Positions 1-8,316 of a stretch of 64,000 nt of DNA are shown here, in pieces. The notes beneath the pieces are model-generated. The model was not told the DNA's origin and did not search any database. It was given only the letters and a program-made list of their open reading frames with translations. Each line of letters opens with the position of its first letter. Positions within the stretch are counted from its first letter, which is position 1. Source of the stretch: Skermanella pratensis (GTDB lineage Bacteria; Pseudomonadota; Alphaproteobacteria; Azospirillales; Azospirillaceae); the NCBI RefSeq assembly GCF_008843145.1, contig NZ_CP030265.1, forward strand, positions 5,635,001 through 5,699,000. Reading direction: 5' to 3'. A program made the position numbers and the translations under genes.

Positions 1-1
1 A

Positions 2-1186
2 ACCTTCATCGCCCAGGAACTGGTGGGGCTGGAGCAGCGCGGGGTCGACCTCGCCCTGTTCTCCCTGCGCCACCCGACCGACAAGACCACCCACGCGCTG
101 CACCACCAGCTCCGGGCGCCGGTGACCTACCTGCCGGAATATCTCCACGACGAGCCGGCCCGGCTCGCCCGCGCGCTGGGGGCCGCCCGCGCGCTGCCGG
201 GCTGGAGACGGGCGCGTGCGGTCTGGCTCCGCGACCTCGCGCGCGACCGCACCCGGAACCGGGTCCGCCGATTCGGGCAGGCGGCGGTGCTGGCGGCCGA
301 GCTGCCGCCGGGCACCAGCAGGATCTACGCCCATTTCCTGCACACCCCCGCCAGCGTCGCCCGCTACGCCGCCCTGATGCGGGGCCTGCCCTGGAGCTTT
401 TCCGCCCACGCCAAGGACATCTGGACGATCCCCGACTGGGAGAAGCGGGAAAAGCTGGCCGAGGCGCGCTGGGGCGTCACCTGCACCCGCCTCGGCCATG
501 CCCATCTGGCGGAGCTGGCGCCCGTGCCGGACCGGGTCCGGCTGCTCTACCACGGGCTGGAGTTCGACCGCTTCCCGGCCGAGGTGCCGGCGCGGCCTCC
601 CCGGGACGGCAGCGACCCGGCCGACCCGCTGGTCCTGCTCTCGGTCGGCCGCGCGGTGGAGAAGAAGGGGTTCGACGTGGCGCTGGAAGCCCTTGCCAGG
701 CTTCCCGCCGGGCTGCACTGGCGCTGGGTCCATGTCGGCGGCGGCACCGGGCTGAAGGCCCTGAAGGCGGAGGCCGAACGGCTGGGCCTCGCCGGCCGGA
801 TCTCCTGGGAGGGCGCCCGGTCCCAGGACGTGGTGATCCGGCACTATGCCGAGGCCGACCTGTTCTTCCTGCCCAGCCGGCTGGCGCGAGACGGCGACCG
901 CGACGGCCTGCCCAACGTGCTGATGGAGGCCCAGGTCATGGGGCTGCCGGTGGTCGCGACCCGGATGGCCGCCATCCCCGAGCTGGTGGTCGAGGGCGAG
1001 ACCGGCATCCTGGTCGATCCAGGCGATGCCGCCGGCCTTGCCGAAGCCCTCGCCGCCCTCGGCCGCGATCCCGAAGCGCGCCGCCGTCTGGCGGCGGCCG
1101 GCGGCAGCCGGGTCCGCGGGCGGTTCAGCGCCGGGGCCGGGCTCGACCATCTGGCCGGGCTACTGACCTCCGGCGGTCCGGAGTAA
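2..1186 (+). CDS. Family 4 glycosyltransferase, 5' end cut by window edge
   Basis: Retaining GT-B glycosyltransferase, probably acting on an exopolysaccharide or lipid-linked oligosaccharide at the inner face of the membrane. The frame is open from base 2 (TFIAQELVGLEQRG...), so the start lies upstream and the GTG at base 23 is internal. 394 residues are visible. The N-terminal Rossmann domain has the HFLHTPASVA and SFSAHAKDI region typical of WcaL-like enzymes. The C-terminal donor domain has SVGRAVEKKGFD, the SRLARDGDRDGLPNVLMEA segment with the E-x7-E type sugar-nucleotide site, and GLPVVATR. The next gene starts 16 bp downstream on the same strand, so it is probably an operon. Family assignment is solid; substrate is unknown. 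Confidence 0.88.
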   Translation, partial: TFIAQELVGLEQRGVDLALFSLRHPTDKTTHALHHQLRAPVTYLPEYLHDEPARLARALGAARALPGWRRARAVWLRDLARDRTRNRVRRFGQAAVLAAELPPGTSRIYAHFLHTPASVARYAALMRGLPWSFSAHAKDIWTIPDWEKREKLAEARWGVTCTRLGHAHLAELAPVPDRVRLLYHGLEFDRFPAEVPARPPRDGSDPADPLVLLSVGRAVEKKGFDVALEALARLPAGLHWRWVHVGGGTGLKALKAEAERLGLAGRISWEGARSQDVVIRHYAEADLFFLPSRLARDGDRDGLPNVLMEAQVMGLPVVATRMAAIPELVVEGETGILVDPGDAAGLAEALAALGRDPEARRRLAAAGGSRVRGRFSAGAGLDHLAGLLTSGGPE

Positions 1187-1201
1187 AGGGGCCGGCCCGG
1201 C

Positions 1202-2326
1202 ATGAGGATCGCCTTCTACGCTCCCCTCAAGGCGCCGACGCACCCCACGCCCTCGGGCGACCGCCGCATGGCGCGGCTGCTGATGGCGGCGCTCGGCCAT
1301 GCCGGGCACCGGGTCGATCTGGCCTGCGGCTTCCGGAGCTGGGACGACGGCAAGCGGCCCGGCCGGCACCGGCGCCTCGCCGACCTCGGGGGTCGCTTGG
1401 CGGACCGGCTGGCCGCGCGGCTGCGGCGCGACCCGCCCGACCTGTGGTTCACCTATCACCTGTACCACAAGGCGCCGGACTGGCTGGGACCCGCCGTCAG
1501 CGCCGCGCTGGGCATCCCCTATGTGGTCGCCGAGGCCTCCTTCGCGCCCAAGCAGGCCGGCGGCCCCTTCGCGCTCGGCCATGAAGCGGCGGCGGCAGCC
1601 ATCGCCCGCGCCGACGCCGTGATCTCCCTCAACTCGGCCGACGCGGAGTGCCTGTATCCCCTGCTCCGGTCGCCCGGCCGGCTGACGCTGCTGCGCCCCT
1701 TCGTCGAGCCGCCGGCCCCGCGCGACCGCGCCGCGGACCGCGCCGGACTCGCCCGCTCGCTGGGGCTGGACCCGGAGGTGCCCTGGCTGCTGGCCGTCGG
1801 CATGATGCGGGGCGGTGACAAGCAGCGCTCGTTCCGCGTCCTGGCGCGCGCCCTGGAACGGCTGGGCGGCCACGACTGGCGGCTGCTGGCGGTGGGCGAC
1901 GGGCCGCGCCGGGCTTGCGTCGAGGAAAGCTTCGGCCGCGTCGATCCCGGCCGCCTCCGCTTCCTGGGCGCCCTGCCGCCCGACCGGCTGGCCGCCTGCT
2001 ACGCCGCCGCCGACCTGATGGTGTGGCCCGCCGTCAACGAGGCCTACGGCATGGCGCTGCTGGAGGCGCAGGCCGCCGGCCTGCCCGTGGTGGCCGGCCG
2101 CACCGGCGGCGTGCCCGACATCGTGCGCGACGGCTCGACCGGCCTGCTGACCCCGGTCGGGGACGAAAGCGCCTTCGCCGACGCCGTCGCGGCGCTGCTG
2201 TCCGATTCCGTCCGGCGAAGCGCCTTCGGCCGGGAAGCCGCCCGCATCGCGGCGGCCGAGCACGGCTTCGACGGCGCTTCCCAAACGCTCGACACCCTGC
2301 TCCGCAGCCTCGCAAGGTCCCGATGA
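1202..2326 (+). CDS. Family 4 glycosyltransferase
   Basis: A second GT-B glycosyltransferase (374 aa) next to the first. The ATG at 1202 follows the AAGGGG-like stretch between the genes. The N-terminus MRIAFYAPLKAPTHP is the usual beginning for this subgroup. The C-terminal half carries the nucleotide-sugar site: AVGMMRGGDKQRSF, LRFLGALPPDRL, VWPAVNEAYGMALLEAQ and GLPVVAGRTGG. The final 4 bp overlap the next gene as ATGA, implying translational coupling with the histidine phosphatase. Probably part of a surface-glycan pathway with its neighbours; donor and acceptor cannot be read from the sequence. Confidence 0.88.
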   Translation: MRIAFYAPLKAPTHPTPSGDRRMARLLMAALGHAGHRVDLACGFRSWDDGKRPGRHRRLADLGGRLADRLAARLRRDPPDLWFTYHLYHKAPDWLGPAVSAALGIPYVVAEASFAPKQAGGPFALGHEAAAAAIARADAVISLNSADAECLYPLLRSPGRLTLLRPFVEPPAPRDRAADRAGLARSLGLDPEVPWLLAVGMMRGGDKQRSFRVLARALERLGGHDWRLLAVGDGPRRACVEESFGRVDPGRLRFLGALPPDRLAACYAAADLMVWPAVNEAYGMALLEAQAAGLPVVAGRTGGVPDIVRDGSTGLLTPVGDESAFADAVAALLSDSVRRSAFGREAARIAAAEHGFDGASQTLDTLLRSLARSR

Positions 2327-2907
2327 CCGATCTTCTCATCCTGCGCCATGGTCCGACCGCCTGGAACACCGAGGGCCTGATCCAGGGACGCACCGACATC
2401 CCGCTGTCGCCGGAAGGCGAAGGCGTCGTCCGCGCCTGGGCGCTGCCGGACCGGCTCCGGGACCGGGCCTGGGTCGCCAGCCCGCTGAAGCGCGCCGCCG
2501 CCACCGCCGCGATCCTCGGGCTCGACCCCGTGCCCGACGCCCGGCTGGTCGAGATGGACTGGGGTGCCTGGGAAGGCCGGACCCTCGCCGGCCTGCGGGC
2601 CGAGCTGGGCGACCTGATGGCGGCGTGGGAGGCCCGCGGCCTCGACTTCCGCGGCCCGGGAGGCGAGAGCCCGCGCGAGGTGCAGGACCGCTTGCGTCCC
2701 TGGCTGGCGGAGACGGCCGCCGCCGGCCTGCCGGCCGGCGCTGTCGCCCACAAAGGCGTGATCCGCGCGATCTATGCCATGGCCACATGTTGGGACATGA
2801 CGGACAAGCCGGCCCATAAACTCCTCGACGGCTGCGCCCACCGCTTCACCCTGGCGGCGGACGGCACCCCCACCGTGGCCGAGCTGAACATCGCGCTGGA
2901 GATTTGA
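2323..2907 (+). CDS. Histidine phosphatase family protein
   Basis: Phosphoglycerate-mutase-type phosphatase of 194 aa. The catalytic signature LILRHGPTAWNTEG is at the N-terminus, the second arginine and acidic region is around VASPLKRAAATA and EMDWGAWEG, and the second catalytic His is in VAHKGVIRAIY. The frame stays open far upstream, but the ATG at 2323 overlaps the preceding stop (ATGA) and places the RHG motif eight residues in, as is normal for the family. Co-transcription with two glycosyltransferases suggests removal of phosphate from a sugar phosphate or glycan precursor, which is inference. It could also be a general cobalamin or sugar phosphatase. Confidence 0.85.
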   Translation: MTDLLILRHGPTAWNTEGLIQGRTDIPLSPEGEGVVRAWALPDRLRDRAWVASPLKRAAATAAILGLDPVPDARLVEMDWGAWEGRTLAGLRAELGDLMAAWEARGLDFRGPGGESPREVQDRLRPWLAETAAAGLPAGAVAHKGVIRAIYAMATCWDMTDKPAHKLLDGCAHRFTLAADGTPTVAELNIALEI

Positions 2908-3052
2908 CTAAATTCCTATGATTATATATGCTGGCGGTAGTCCAGGGGCTCGGAAAATGATGACATCCGCTGACGTTCTCCGCCTCCCTGCCATCATGGC
3001 CGGTCTTGATCCATGGCTGTCCGGCACGGCTGTCGCCCATTCGTCAGAAACC

Positions 3053-3132
3053 GTAGGTCGGGTAGAGCGAAGCGGCAACCGACACCCACGCGTCGGCTTG
3101 CGTCGGGTGCCGCTTCGCTCTACCCGACCTAC
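3053..3132. repeat. GTAGGTCGG-type inverted repeat (long hairpin)
   Basis: The left arm begins GTAGGTCGGGTAGAGCGA at 3053 and is matched by its reverse complement ending at 3132. The outer 23 bp pair perfectly, then one unpaired base, then a short loop of about 20 bp. It lies between the histidine phosphatase and the tandem array. Its outer sequence resembles the hairpins at 57687 and 59731, so it belongs to a dispersed palindromic repeat family of this genome. Confidence 0.8.
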
Positions 3133-3173
3133 GTCGCCGACGAACCGCCGCGGTGCCGCCACCAATCCCATTT

Positions 3174-3917
3174 CGTCATGGCCGGACTTGATCCGGCCAT
3201 CCGCGCGCAAACTCCGCCACGCCGGTTTGCACGTGGATGCGCGGGTCAAGCCCGCGCATGACGAGGAAGGAAATGCCTGGCGCCGTGAAGTCTTCACTCA
3301 GCGAGAGGCAGGCACCGACGCCCCCACTTCGTCATGGCCGGACTTGATCCGGCCATCCGCGCGCGAACTCCGCCACGCCGGTCTGCGCGGGGATGGCCGG
3401 GTCAAGCCCGCGCATGACGAGGAAGGAAATGCCTGTCGTCCTGAAGTCTTCACTCAGCGAGAGGCAGGCACCGACGCCCCCACTTCGTCATGGCCGGACT
3501 TGATCCGGCCATCCGCGCGCAAACTCCGCCGCGCCGGTCAGCGCGGGGATGGCCGGGTCAAGCCCGCGCATGACGAGGAAGGAAATGCTTGGCGCCGTGA
3601 AGCCTTCACTCAGCGAGAGGCAGGCACCGACGCCCCCCTTTCGTCATGGCCGGACTTGATCCGGCCATCCACGCGCGAACTCCGCCACGACGGTCAGCGC
3701 GTGGATGCGCGGGTCAAGTCCGCGCATGACGATGAAGGAAATGCCTGTCGTCCTGAAGTCTTCACTCGGCGAGAGGCAGGCACCGACACCCCCCTTTCCT
3801 CATGGCCGGACTTGATCCGGCCATCCACGCGCAAACTCCGCCGCGCCGGTCTGCACGTAAATGCGCGGGTCAAGCCCGCGCATGACGAGGAAGGAAATGC
3901 TTGGCGCCGTGAAGCCT
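3174..3917. repeat. Tandem array of five 156-bp palindromic units
   Basis: Units start at 3174, 3330, 3486, 3642 and 3798, exactly 156 bp apart; the last is truncated at about 3917. Each unit has a 7-bp stem around loop CTTGA (GGCCGGA/TCCGGCC, with arm changes in some copies), a second stem around loop TCAAG (GCGCGGG/CCCGCGC), and outer ends CGTCATG/CATGACG. The two loops are complementary to each other. A spacer of about 60 bp (GAAGGAAATGCC...GAGGCAGGCACCGAC) separates the palindromes. Because 156 is a multiple of 3, a 340-codon frame stays open across the array; it is judged non-coding. The 2908-3921 gap holds only this array and the hairpin at 3053. Confidence 0.9.
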
Positions 3918-3921
3918 TGCC

Positions 3922-5115
3922 ATGGCCCGCCGGATCATGACGACTCATGACATCCGCCCGCCCCTGAAGACCCCCCTGAAGGCCCTCGTCTGGGTGCAGC
4001 ACCTGCTCGGCATCGGACATGTCCGGCGGGCGGCGCTGATCGCCCGCGCCATGGCGGCGGCCGGGCTGGACGTCACGGTGGCGTCCGGCGGGTTCCCGGT
4101 CTCGGGCGTCGATTACGGTAATGCCCGCGTCGTGCAGCTGCCGCCGGCCCGGTCGGCGGACAAGAGCTTCAAGCGCCTGGTCGGCGAGGGCGACCGGCCC
4201 CTGGACGACGCCTGGCGGGAGCGCCGCCGCGCGGCGCTGCTGGATCTGGCGGACGCGGTCGATCCCGACATCCTGCTGCTGGAAACCTACCCCTTCGGCC
4301 GGCGCCCGTTCCGCTTCGAACTGCTGCCCCTGCTGGAACGCCCCGGGCGTCCCAGGGTCGTCGCCGCCTCCGTCCGCGACATCCTGGTGGCGAAGGACGA
4401 TCCCGCCCGCGAGGTCGAGATGGCCGACGTGGCGCGGCGGCACCTGGACCTCGTGCTGGTCCACGGCGACCCCGCCGTGGTGCCCTTCGACGCCACCTTC
4501 CCGCAGGCGCACCGGATCGCGGACCTGATCCGCTACACCGGCTACGTCGCCCCGGCCCGCGCGCCGGCCCACTCGGCCGCGAGACCGGACGGCGACGGCA
4601 CCGGGGAGGTGGTCGTCTCGGTCGGCGGCGGGGCCGTGGGATTGCCGCTGCTGCGGACCGCCCTGGCGGCGCGCCCACTGACACCCCTAGCGTCATCCCC
4701 CTGGCGCCTGCTCGCCGGTCCCGACATCGGCGAGGCGGACTTCCGGACCCTGCGCGACGACGCCCCCGCCGGCGTGACGGTGGAGCGGGCACGGCCCGAC
4801 TTCCCGGAGCTGCTGTCCCGCTGCACCCTCTCGATCAGCCAAGCGGGGTACAATACGCTGATGGACCTGATGCAGGCCCGGTGCCGGGCCGTGGTCGTGC
4901 CGTTCTCGGCCGGGAACGAGACGGAACAGACCGACCGCGCCCGCCTGTTCGAGCGGCGCGGGCTGCTCCACATCGTTCCCGAGGACGGATTGACGCCGGA
5001 ACGGCTGGCCGGTGCGATCGGCCGCGCGCTGGCGGCGGCGCCGCCCGCCGGTTTCGCCCCCGACGTGGACGGCGCCGCCGCCACCGCCCGCCTGCTGATC
5101 GAGGCCGCGTCATGA
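3922..5115 (+). CDS. MurG-like glycosyltransferase (GT28/COG4671 type)
   Basis: 397-aa GT-B protein. The N-terminus has LVWVQHLLGIGHVRRA, the glycine-rich acceptor-domain loop seen in MurG-like and COG4671 predicted glycosyltransferases. The C-terminal donor domain has VSVGGGAVG, then LLSRCTLSISQAGYNTLMDL and VVPFSAGNETEQTDRA, matching the conserved S-x2-G-x-N-T and E-Q-x2-R-A pattern. The start is ambiguous between ATG 3922 and ATG 3937 (MTTHDIRPP); neither has a strong ribosome site. It opens an operon whose members overlap by 4 bp, starting right after the repeat array. Likely adds a sugar to an envelope or secreted glycan. Confidence 0.8.
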   Translation: MARRIMTTHDIRPPLKTPLKALVWVQHLLGIGHVRRAALIARAMAAAGLDVTVASGGFPVSGVDYGNARVVQLPPARSADKSFKRLVGEGDRPLDDAWRERRRAALLDLADAVDPDILLLETYPFGRRPFRFELLPLLERPGRPRVVAASVRDILVAKDDPAREVEMADVARRHLDLVLVHGDPAVVPFDATFPQAHRIADLIRYTGYVAPARAPAHSAARPDGDGTGEVVVSVGGGAVGLPLLRTALAARPLTPLASSPWRLLAGPDIGEADFRTLRDDAPAGVTVERARPDFPELLSRCTLSISQAGYNTLMDLMQARCRAVVVPFSAGNETEQTDRARLFERRGLLHIVPEDGLTPERLAGAIGRALAAAPPAGFAPDVDGAAATARLLIEAAS

Positions 5116-5894
5116 CGGAACATGACATCTGGGACTCCCTGGCCCGCGAACTGGACCTGTGGGCGGAGACCGGCCGGACCGCCACCCTGTGGTGGCGCGA
5201 CGACGACGCGGTTTCACCCTCCCCCGCCCTGGACCGCCTGCGCGACGCCGCCACCGCCGGCGGCGTGCCGGTGGCGCTCGCCGTGATCCCGGCGGGAGCG
5301 ACGCCGGAATTGGCGGAGGAGCTGCGGGGCTGGCCCGGCGCCTCGGTGCTCCAGCACGGGCTGTCCCACGCCAACCACGAGACCCCGCCGGCGAAGAAGG
5401 CGGAACTGGGTTCAGCCCGGTGCCCGGAGGCGGTTCTCGCCGACCTCGCCGAGGGATGGCGCCTGCTCCGGCCCTTCGGTCCCCTGCCCGTCCTGGTTCC
5501 CCCGTGGAACCGGATCGCGGCGGACGCGACATCCCGGCTGCCGGCCCTCGGCTATGCCGGCCTGTCCACCTTCAACGCCCGGCCCCGCCCTTGTCCCGTG
5601 CCGGGGCTGGTCCAGGTCAACACCCATGTGGACGTCATCGACTGGCGGGGCGGCGGCGGTTTCGCCGGGACCGAGGCCGCGATCGGGGTTTTGGTCCGCC
5701 ACCTCACGGCGCGCCGGACCGGCGCCGCCGATCCCGGCGAGGCGACCGGGCTGCTGACCCACCATCTGGTGCATGACGACCCGTGCCGCCGCTTCCTCGA
5801 CCGGTTCCTGGCCGCCGCGTCGGAGCACCCGGCCGTCGGCTGGCTCGATGCCCCCGCCCTTTTCAGGAGCCCCCCCTTCAGGTGTCCCCCGTGA
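5112..5894 (+). CDS. Polysaccharide deacetylase-like protein
   Basis: 260-aa protein starting at an ATG that overlaps the preceding stop (ATGA). NodB-homology features are visible: a tandem-Asp metal motif in TLWWRDDDAVSP (about residue 25), an H-x3-H motif in LQHGLSHANHE, and PPWNRIAA matching the P-P-W/Y motif of the family. There is no signal peptide, so it probably acts in the cytoplasm on a lipid- or nucleotide-linked sugar. Coupling to a glycosyltransferase on one side and a membrane protein plus ABC transporter on the other suggests a glycan or glycopeptide pathway. Family is fairly certain; activity is not proven by the motifs. Confidence 0.75.
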   Translation: MTEHDIWDSLARELDLWAETGRTATLWWRDDDAVSPSPALDRLRDAATAGGVPVALAVIPAGATPELAEELRGWPGASVLQHGLSHANHETPPAKKAELGSARCPEAVLADLAEGWRLLRPFGPLPVLVPPWNRIAADATSRLPALGYAGLSTFNARPRPCPVPGLVQVNTHVDVIDWRGGGGFAGTEAAIGVLVRHLTARRTGAADPGEATGLLTHHLVHDDPCRRFLDRFLAAASEHPAVGWLDAPALFRSPPFRCPP

Positions 5895-6427
5895 AACAGT
5901 TCCGCTATCCGGCTCCCCCCCTGTATGGCGATTATGCCCGCGCCGCCGCCGGGCTGGCGCTGACCGGCGTCCCGCCGCTGCTGATCCCGCTCAGCCCCTG
6001 GGTCGCGGTACCCATGATGATGGCTGCGGCCCTTTTCGTGGTGTTCGGCGCCCGGACGGCCCAGCGTCACGCCACCGTCATCGAAATGGACGATAACGGG
6101 ATCGCCGCCCGCGGACCGCTGGGCGGTTCGATTTCGTGGGAACATTTGGCTCAGGTACGTTTAAACTATTATTCTACTCGTCGGGATCGCGGCCTCGGCT
6201 GGATGCAGCTCAAGCTCAAGGGTGCCGGTTCCGGGGAGACCGTCCGGCTCGAGTCGACTCTCGACGGCTTCGACGAGATCGCCGAGCGGGTGGCGGACGT
6301 CGCGCGCAGCAAGAGGATCGGGATGACCGAGACGACGATCAGCAATTTCGCGGCACTCGGCATCGACGCCGATCCGCAGGCCGGCGTGGATCCCTCGGAC
6401 GTGCGGACGGCGCGCTGGTCCCGATGA
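5891..6427 (+). CDS. Small membrane protein of unknown function
   Basis: 178-aa protein with two predicted transmembrane helices near the N-terminus (about residues 15-33 and 35-50) and a soluble C-terminal part that includes [12 protein letters not shown] and [17 protein letters not shown]. This resembles a bacterial PH-like or DUF-type membrane domain. The frame is open upstream to 5783, but GTG 5891 overlaps the previous stop as GTGA and gives a sensible start ([15 protein letters not shown]). The last 4 bp overlap the ABC ATPase gene. No specific function recognised. Confidence 0.65.
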   Translation: MKQFRYPAPPLYGDYARAAAGLALTGVPPLLIPLSPWVAVPMMMAAALFVVFGARTAQRHATVIEMDDNGIAARGPLGGSISWEHLAQVRLNYYSTRRDRGLGWMQLKLKGAGSGETVRLESTLDGFDEIAERVADVARSKRIGMTETTISNFAALGIDADPQAGVDPSDVRTARWSR

Positions 6428-8316
6428 CCGACCTGCTGAGCGTCCGCGACCTGCATGTGGAGTTCCGCGTCGCCGAGGGCGTGATCCACGCCGTGCGCGG
6501 GATCTCGTTCCGGGTCCGCCCCGGCGGCACGGTGGCCCTGGTCGGCGAGTCCGGTTCCGGCAAGTCGGTGGTCGCCCAGACCATCATGGGCATCCTGCCC
6601 CGCCCCGCCCGCATCACCCGCGGGGAGATCCTGTTCGCCGATCCCCGGCTGCCCGGGACCGTGGACATCGCCGGGCTCGATCCGGAGAGCCGCGCCATGC
6701 GGGCGATCCGCGGCGGCAACATCTCGATCATCTTCCAGGAGCCGATGACCTCCCTGTCGCCGCTGCACACGGTGGGCGACCAGGTGGGCGAGGCGGTCTT
6801 GCTCCACCGCGACGTCGGCAAGGGGGAGGCGCGCGAACTGACCCGCGACATGCTGCGGCTGGTGGGCTTCCCCGATCCGGCCCGGGCCGTCGACACCTAC
6901 CCGTTCGAACTGTCCGGCGGCCTGCGCCAGCGCGCCATGATCGCCATGGCCCTGATCTGCCGCCCGTCGCTGCTGATCGCGGACGAGCCGACCACCGCGC
7001 TGGACGTCACGATCCAGGCGCAGATCCTCAAGCTGATCCGCGACCTCCAGGGCGAACTGGGCATGGCGGTTCTGATGATCACCCATGACCTGGGCGTCGT
7101 CGCCAACGTCGCCGAGGAAGTGGTCGTGATGTACCGGGGCGAGGTCATGGAAGCCGGCGAGATGCGCGACATCTTCGCCAAGCCCCGCCATCCCTACCTG
7201 AAGGCGCTGCTGCGCGCGGTGCCCCGCTTCCACATGGAGCCGGGCGAGCGGCTGGTGCCGATCCGGGAGATCAAGTCGGCCGGCGGCAAGCTGCTGGAGA
7301 CCACCCGGGAACCCTGGCCGGCCGGTGCCGACGCGGCCGGCCCGCTGCTGACCGTCTCCCGCGTCAGCAAGCGGTTCGAGACCGGCGGCACCGGCTGGTT
7401 CAACCGCAAGCGGACGGGCGCCGGCGTGCTGGCGGTGGACGATGTCAGCTTCGAGATCCGCCGCGGCGAGTGCCTGGGGCTGGTCGGCGAGTCCGGCTGC
7501 GGCAAGACGACCCTGTCCAAGATCCTGATGCGGGCGCTCAAGCCCGACACGGGGGCCATCCTGTTCAACGACCGGGGCCGCGTCATCGACGTGCTGGACC
7601 TGGAGAACGACGCCCTGGTCGCCTTCCGGCGCAAGCAGCAGTTCATCTTCCAGGACCCGTTCGGCTCGCTCAACCCGCGCATGACCGTGTTCGACATCGT
7701 GGCGGAGCCGCTGGTGATCCACGGCATCGGCGACGACGAGCATCGCCGGGTGCTGGTCAAGGAGTTGATGAACCTGGTCGGCCTGGACGTGCGTCACCTG
7801 AAGCGCTACCCGCACAGCTTCTCCGGCGGCCAGCGGCAACGCATCGGCATCGCCCGGGCCCTGGCCCTGCGGCCCGACCTGCTGATCTGCGACGAGCCGG
7901 TGTCGGCCCTGGACGTGTCGATCCAGGCCCAGATCCTGAACCTGCTGAAGGACCTCAAGGAGAAGCTCGGGCTGACCTACCTGTTCGTCTCCCACAATCT
8001 GGCCGTGGTGGACTATATCGCCGATCGGATCATGGTGATGTGCCAGGGCCGGATCGTGGAGGTGGCGACCCGCGCCGCCCTGTTCCGCAATCCGGTGCAC
8101 CCCTATACCCGCGCCTTGCTCGCGGCCGTGCCGGACCCCGACCCGGAATGCCGGCTCGACCTGGAGGTGCTGGGCGAAGGCCGCGCCTCCGACCCCGGCG
8201 CCTGGCCGGCACCCTTCACGATCGACGGCACGGCCCATCCCGGCATGATCGACCTGGGCGACGGCCACCTCGTCCGCGCGACCGCCCGCCCCGCCCTCCT
8301 GGATCTGGCATCATGA
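6424..8316 (+). CDS. Dual-ATPase ABC transporter ATP-binding protein (oligopeptide type)
   Basis: 630 aa with two complete ATPase modules in one chain, the YejF/GsiA-like arrangement of peptide importers. Module 1: Walker A GESGSGKS at about residue 41, signature LSGGLRQR, Walker [13 protein letters not shown]. Module 2: Walker A GESGCGKT at about residue 355, signature FSGGQRQR, Walker [13 protein letters not shown]. Both modules end with the HPY segment typical of the oligopeptide/dipeptide C-terminal domain. ATG 6424 overlaps the preceding stop. It energises the permease pair encoded at 10290 and 11285. Confidence 0.93.
   Translation: MTDLLSVRDLHVEFRVAEGVIHAVRGISFRVRPGGTVALVGESGSGKSVVAQTIMGILPRPARITRGEILFADPRLPGTVDIAGLDPESRAMRAIRGGNISIIFQEPMTSLSPLHTVGDQVGEAVLLHRDVGKGEARELTRDMLRLVGFPDPARAVDTYPFELSGGLRQRAMIAMALICRPSLLIADEPTTALDVTIQAQILKLIRDLQGELGMAVLMITHDLGVVANVAEEVVVMYRGEVMEAGEMRDIFAKPRHPYLKALLRAVPRFHMEPGERLVPIREIKSAGGKLLETTREPWPAGADAAGPLLTVSRVSKRFETGGTGWFNRKRTGAGVLAVDDVSFEIRRGECLGLVGESGCGKTTLSKILMRALKPDTGAILFNDRGRVIDVLDLENDALVAFRRKQQFIFQDPFGSLNPRMTVFDIVAEPLVIHGIGDDEHRRVLVKELMNLVGLDVRHLKRYPHSFSGGQRQRIGIARALALRPDLLICDEPVSALDVSIQAQILNLLKDLKEKLGLTYLFVSHNLAVVDYIADRIMVMCQGRIVEVATRAALFRNPVHPYTRALLAAVPDPDPECRLDLEVLGEGRASDPGAWPAPFTIDGTAHPGMIDLGDGHLVRATARPALLDLAS

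Noticed and set aside
3174-3917. CRISPR array
   Set aside because: Units are 156 bp, with near-identical repeats throughout and no short repeat/unique spacer alternation or cas genes.
2918-3940. Open frame of 340 codons across the tandem array
   Set aside because: It is open because the 156-bp period is a multiple of 3. Its translation is a five-fold repeated low-information sequence with no start context, and the DNA shows paired hairpins instead.
6169-8268. Long antisense frame (699 codons) opposite the ABC ATPase
   Set aside because: High-GC shadow frame. The sense strand encodes a full dual ATPase with all motifs.
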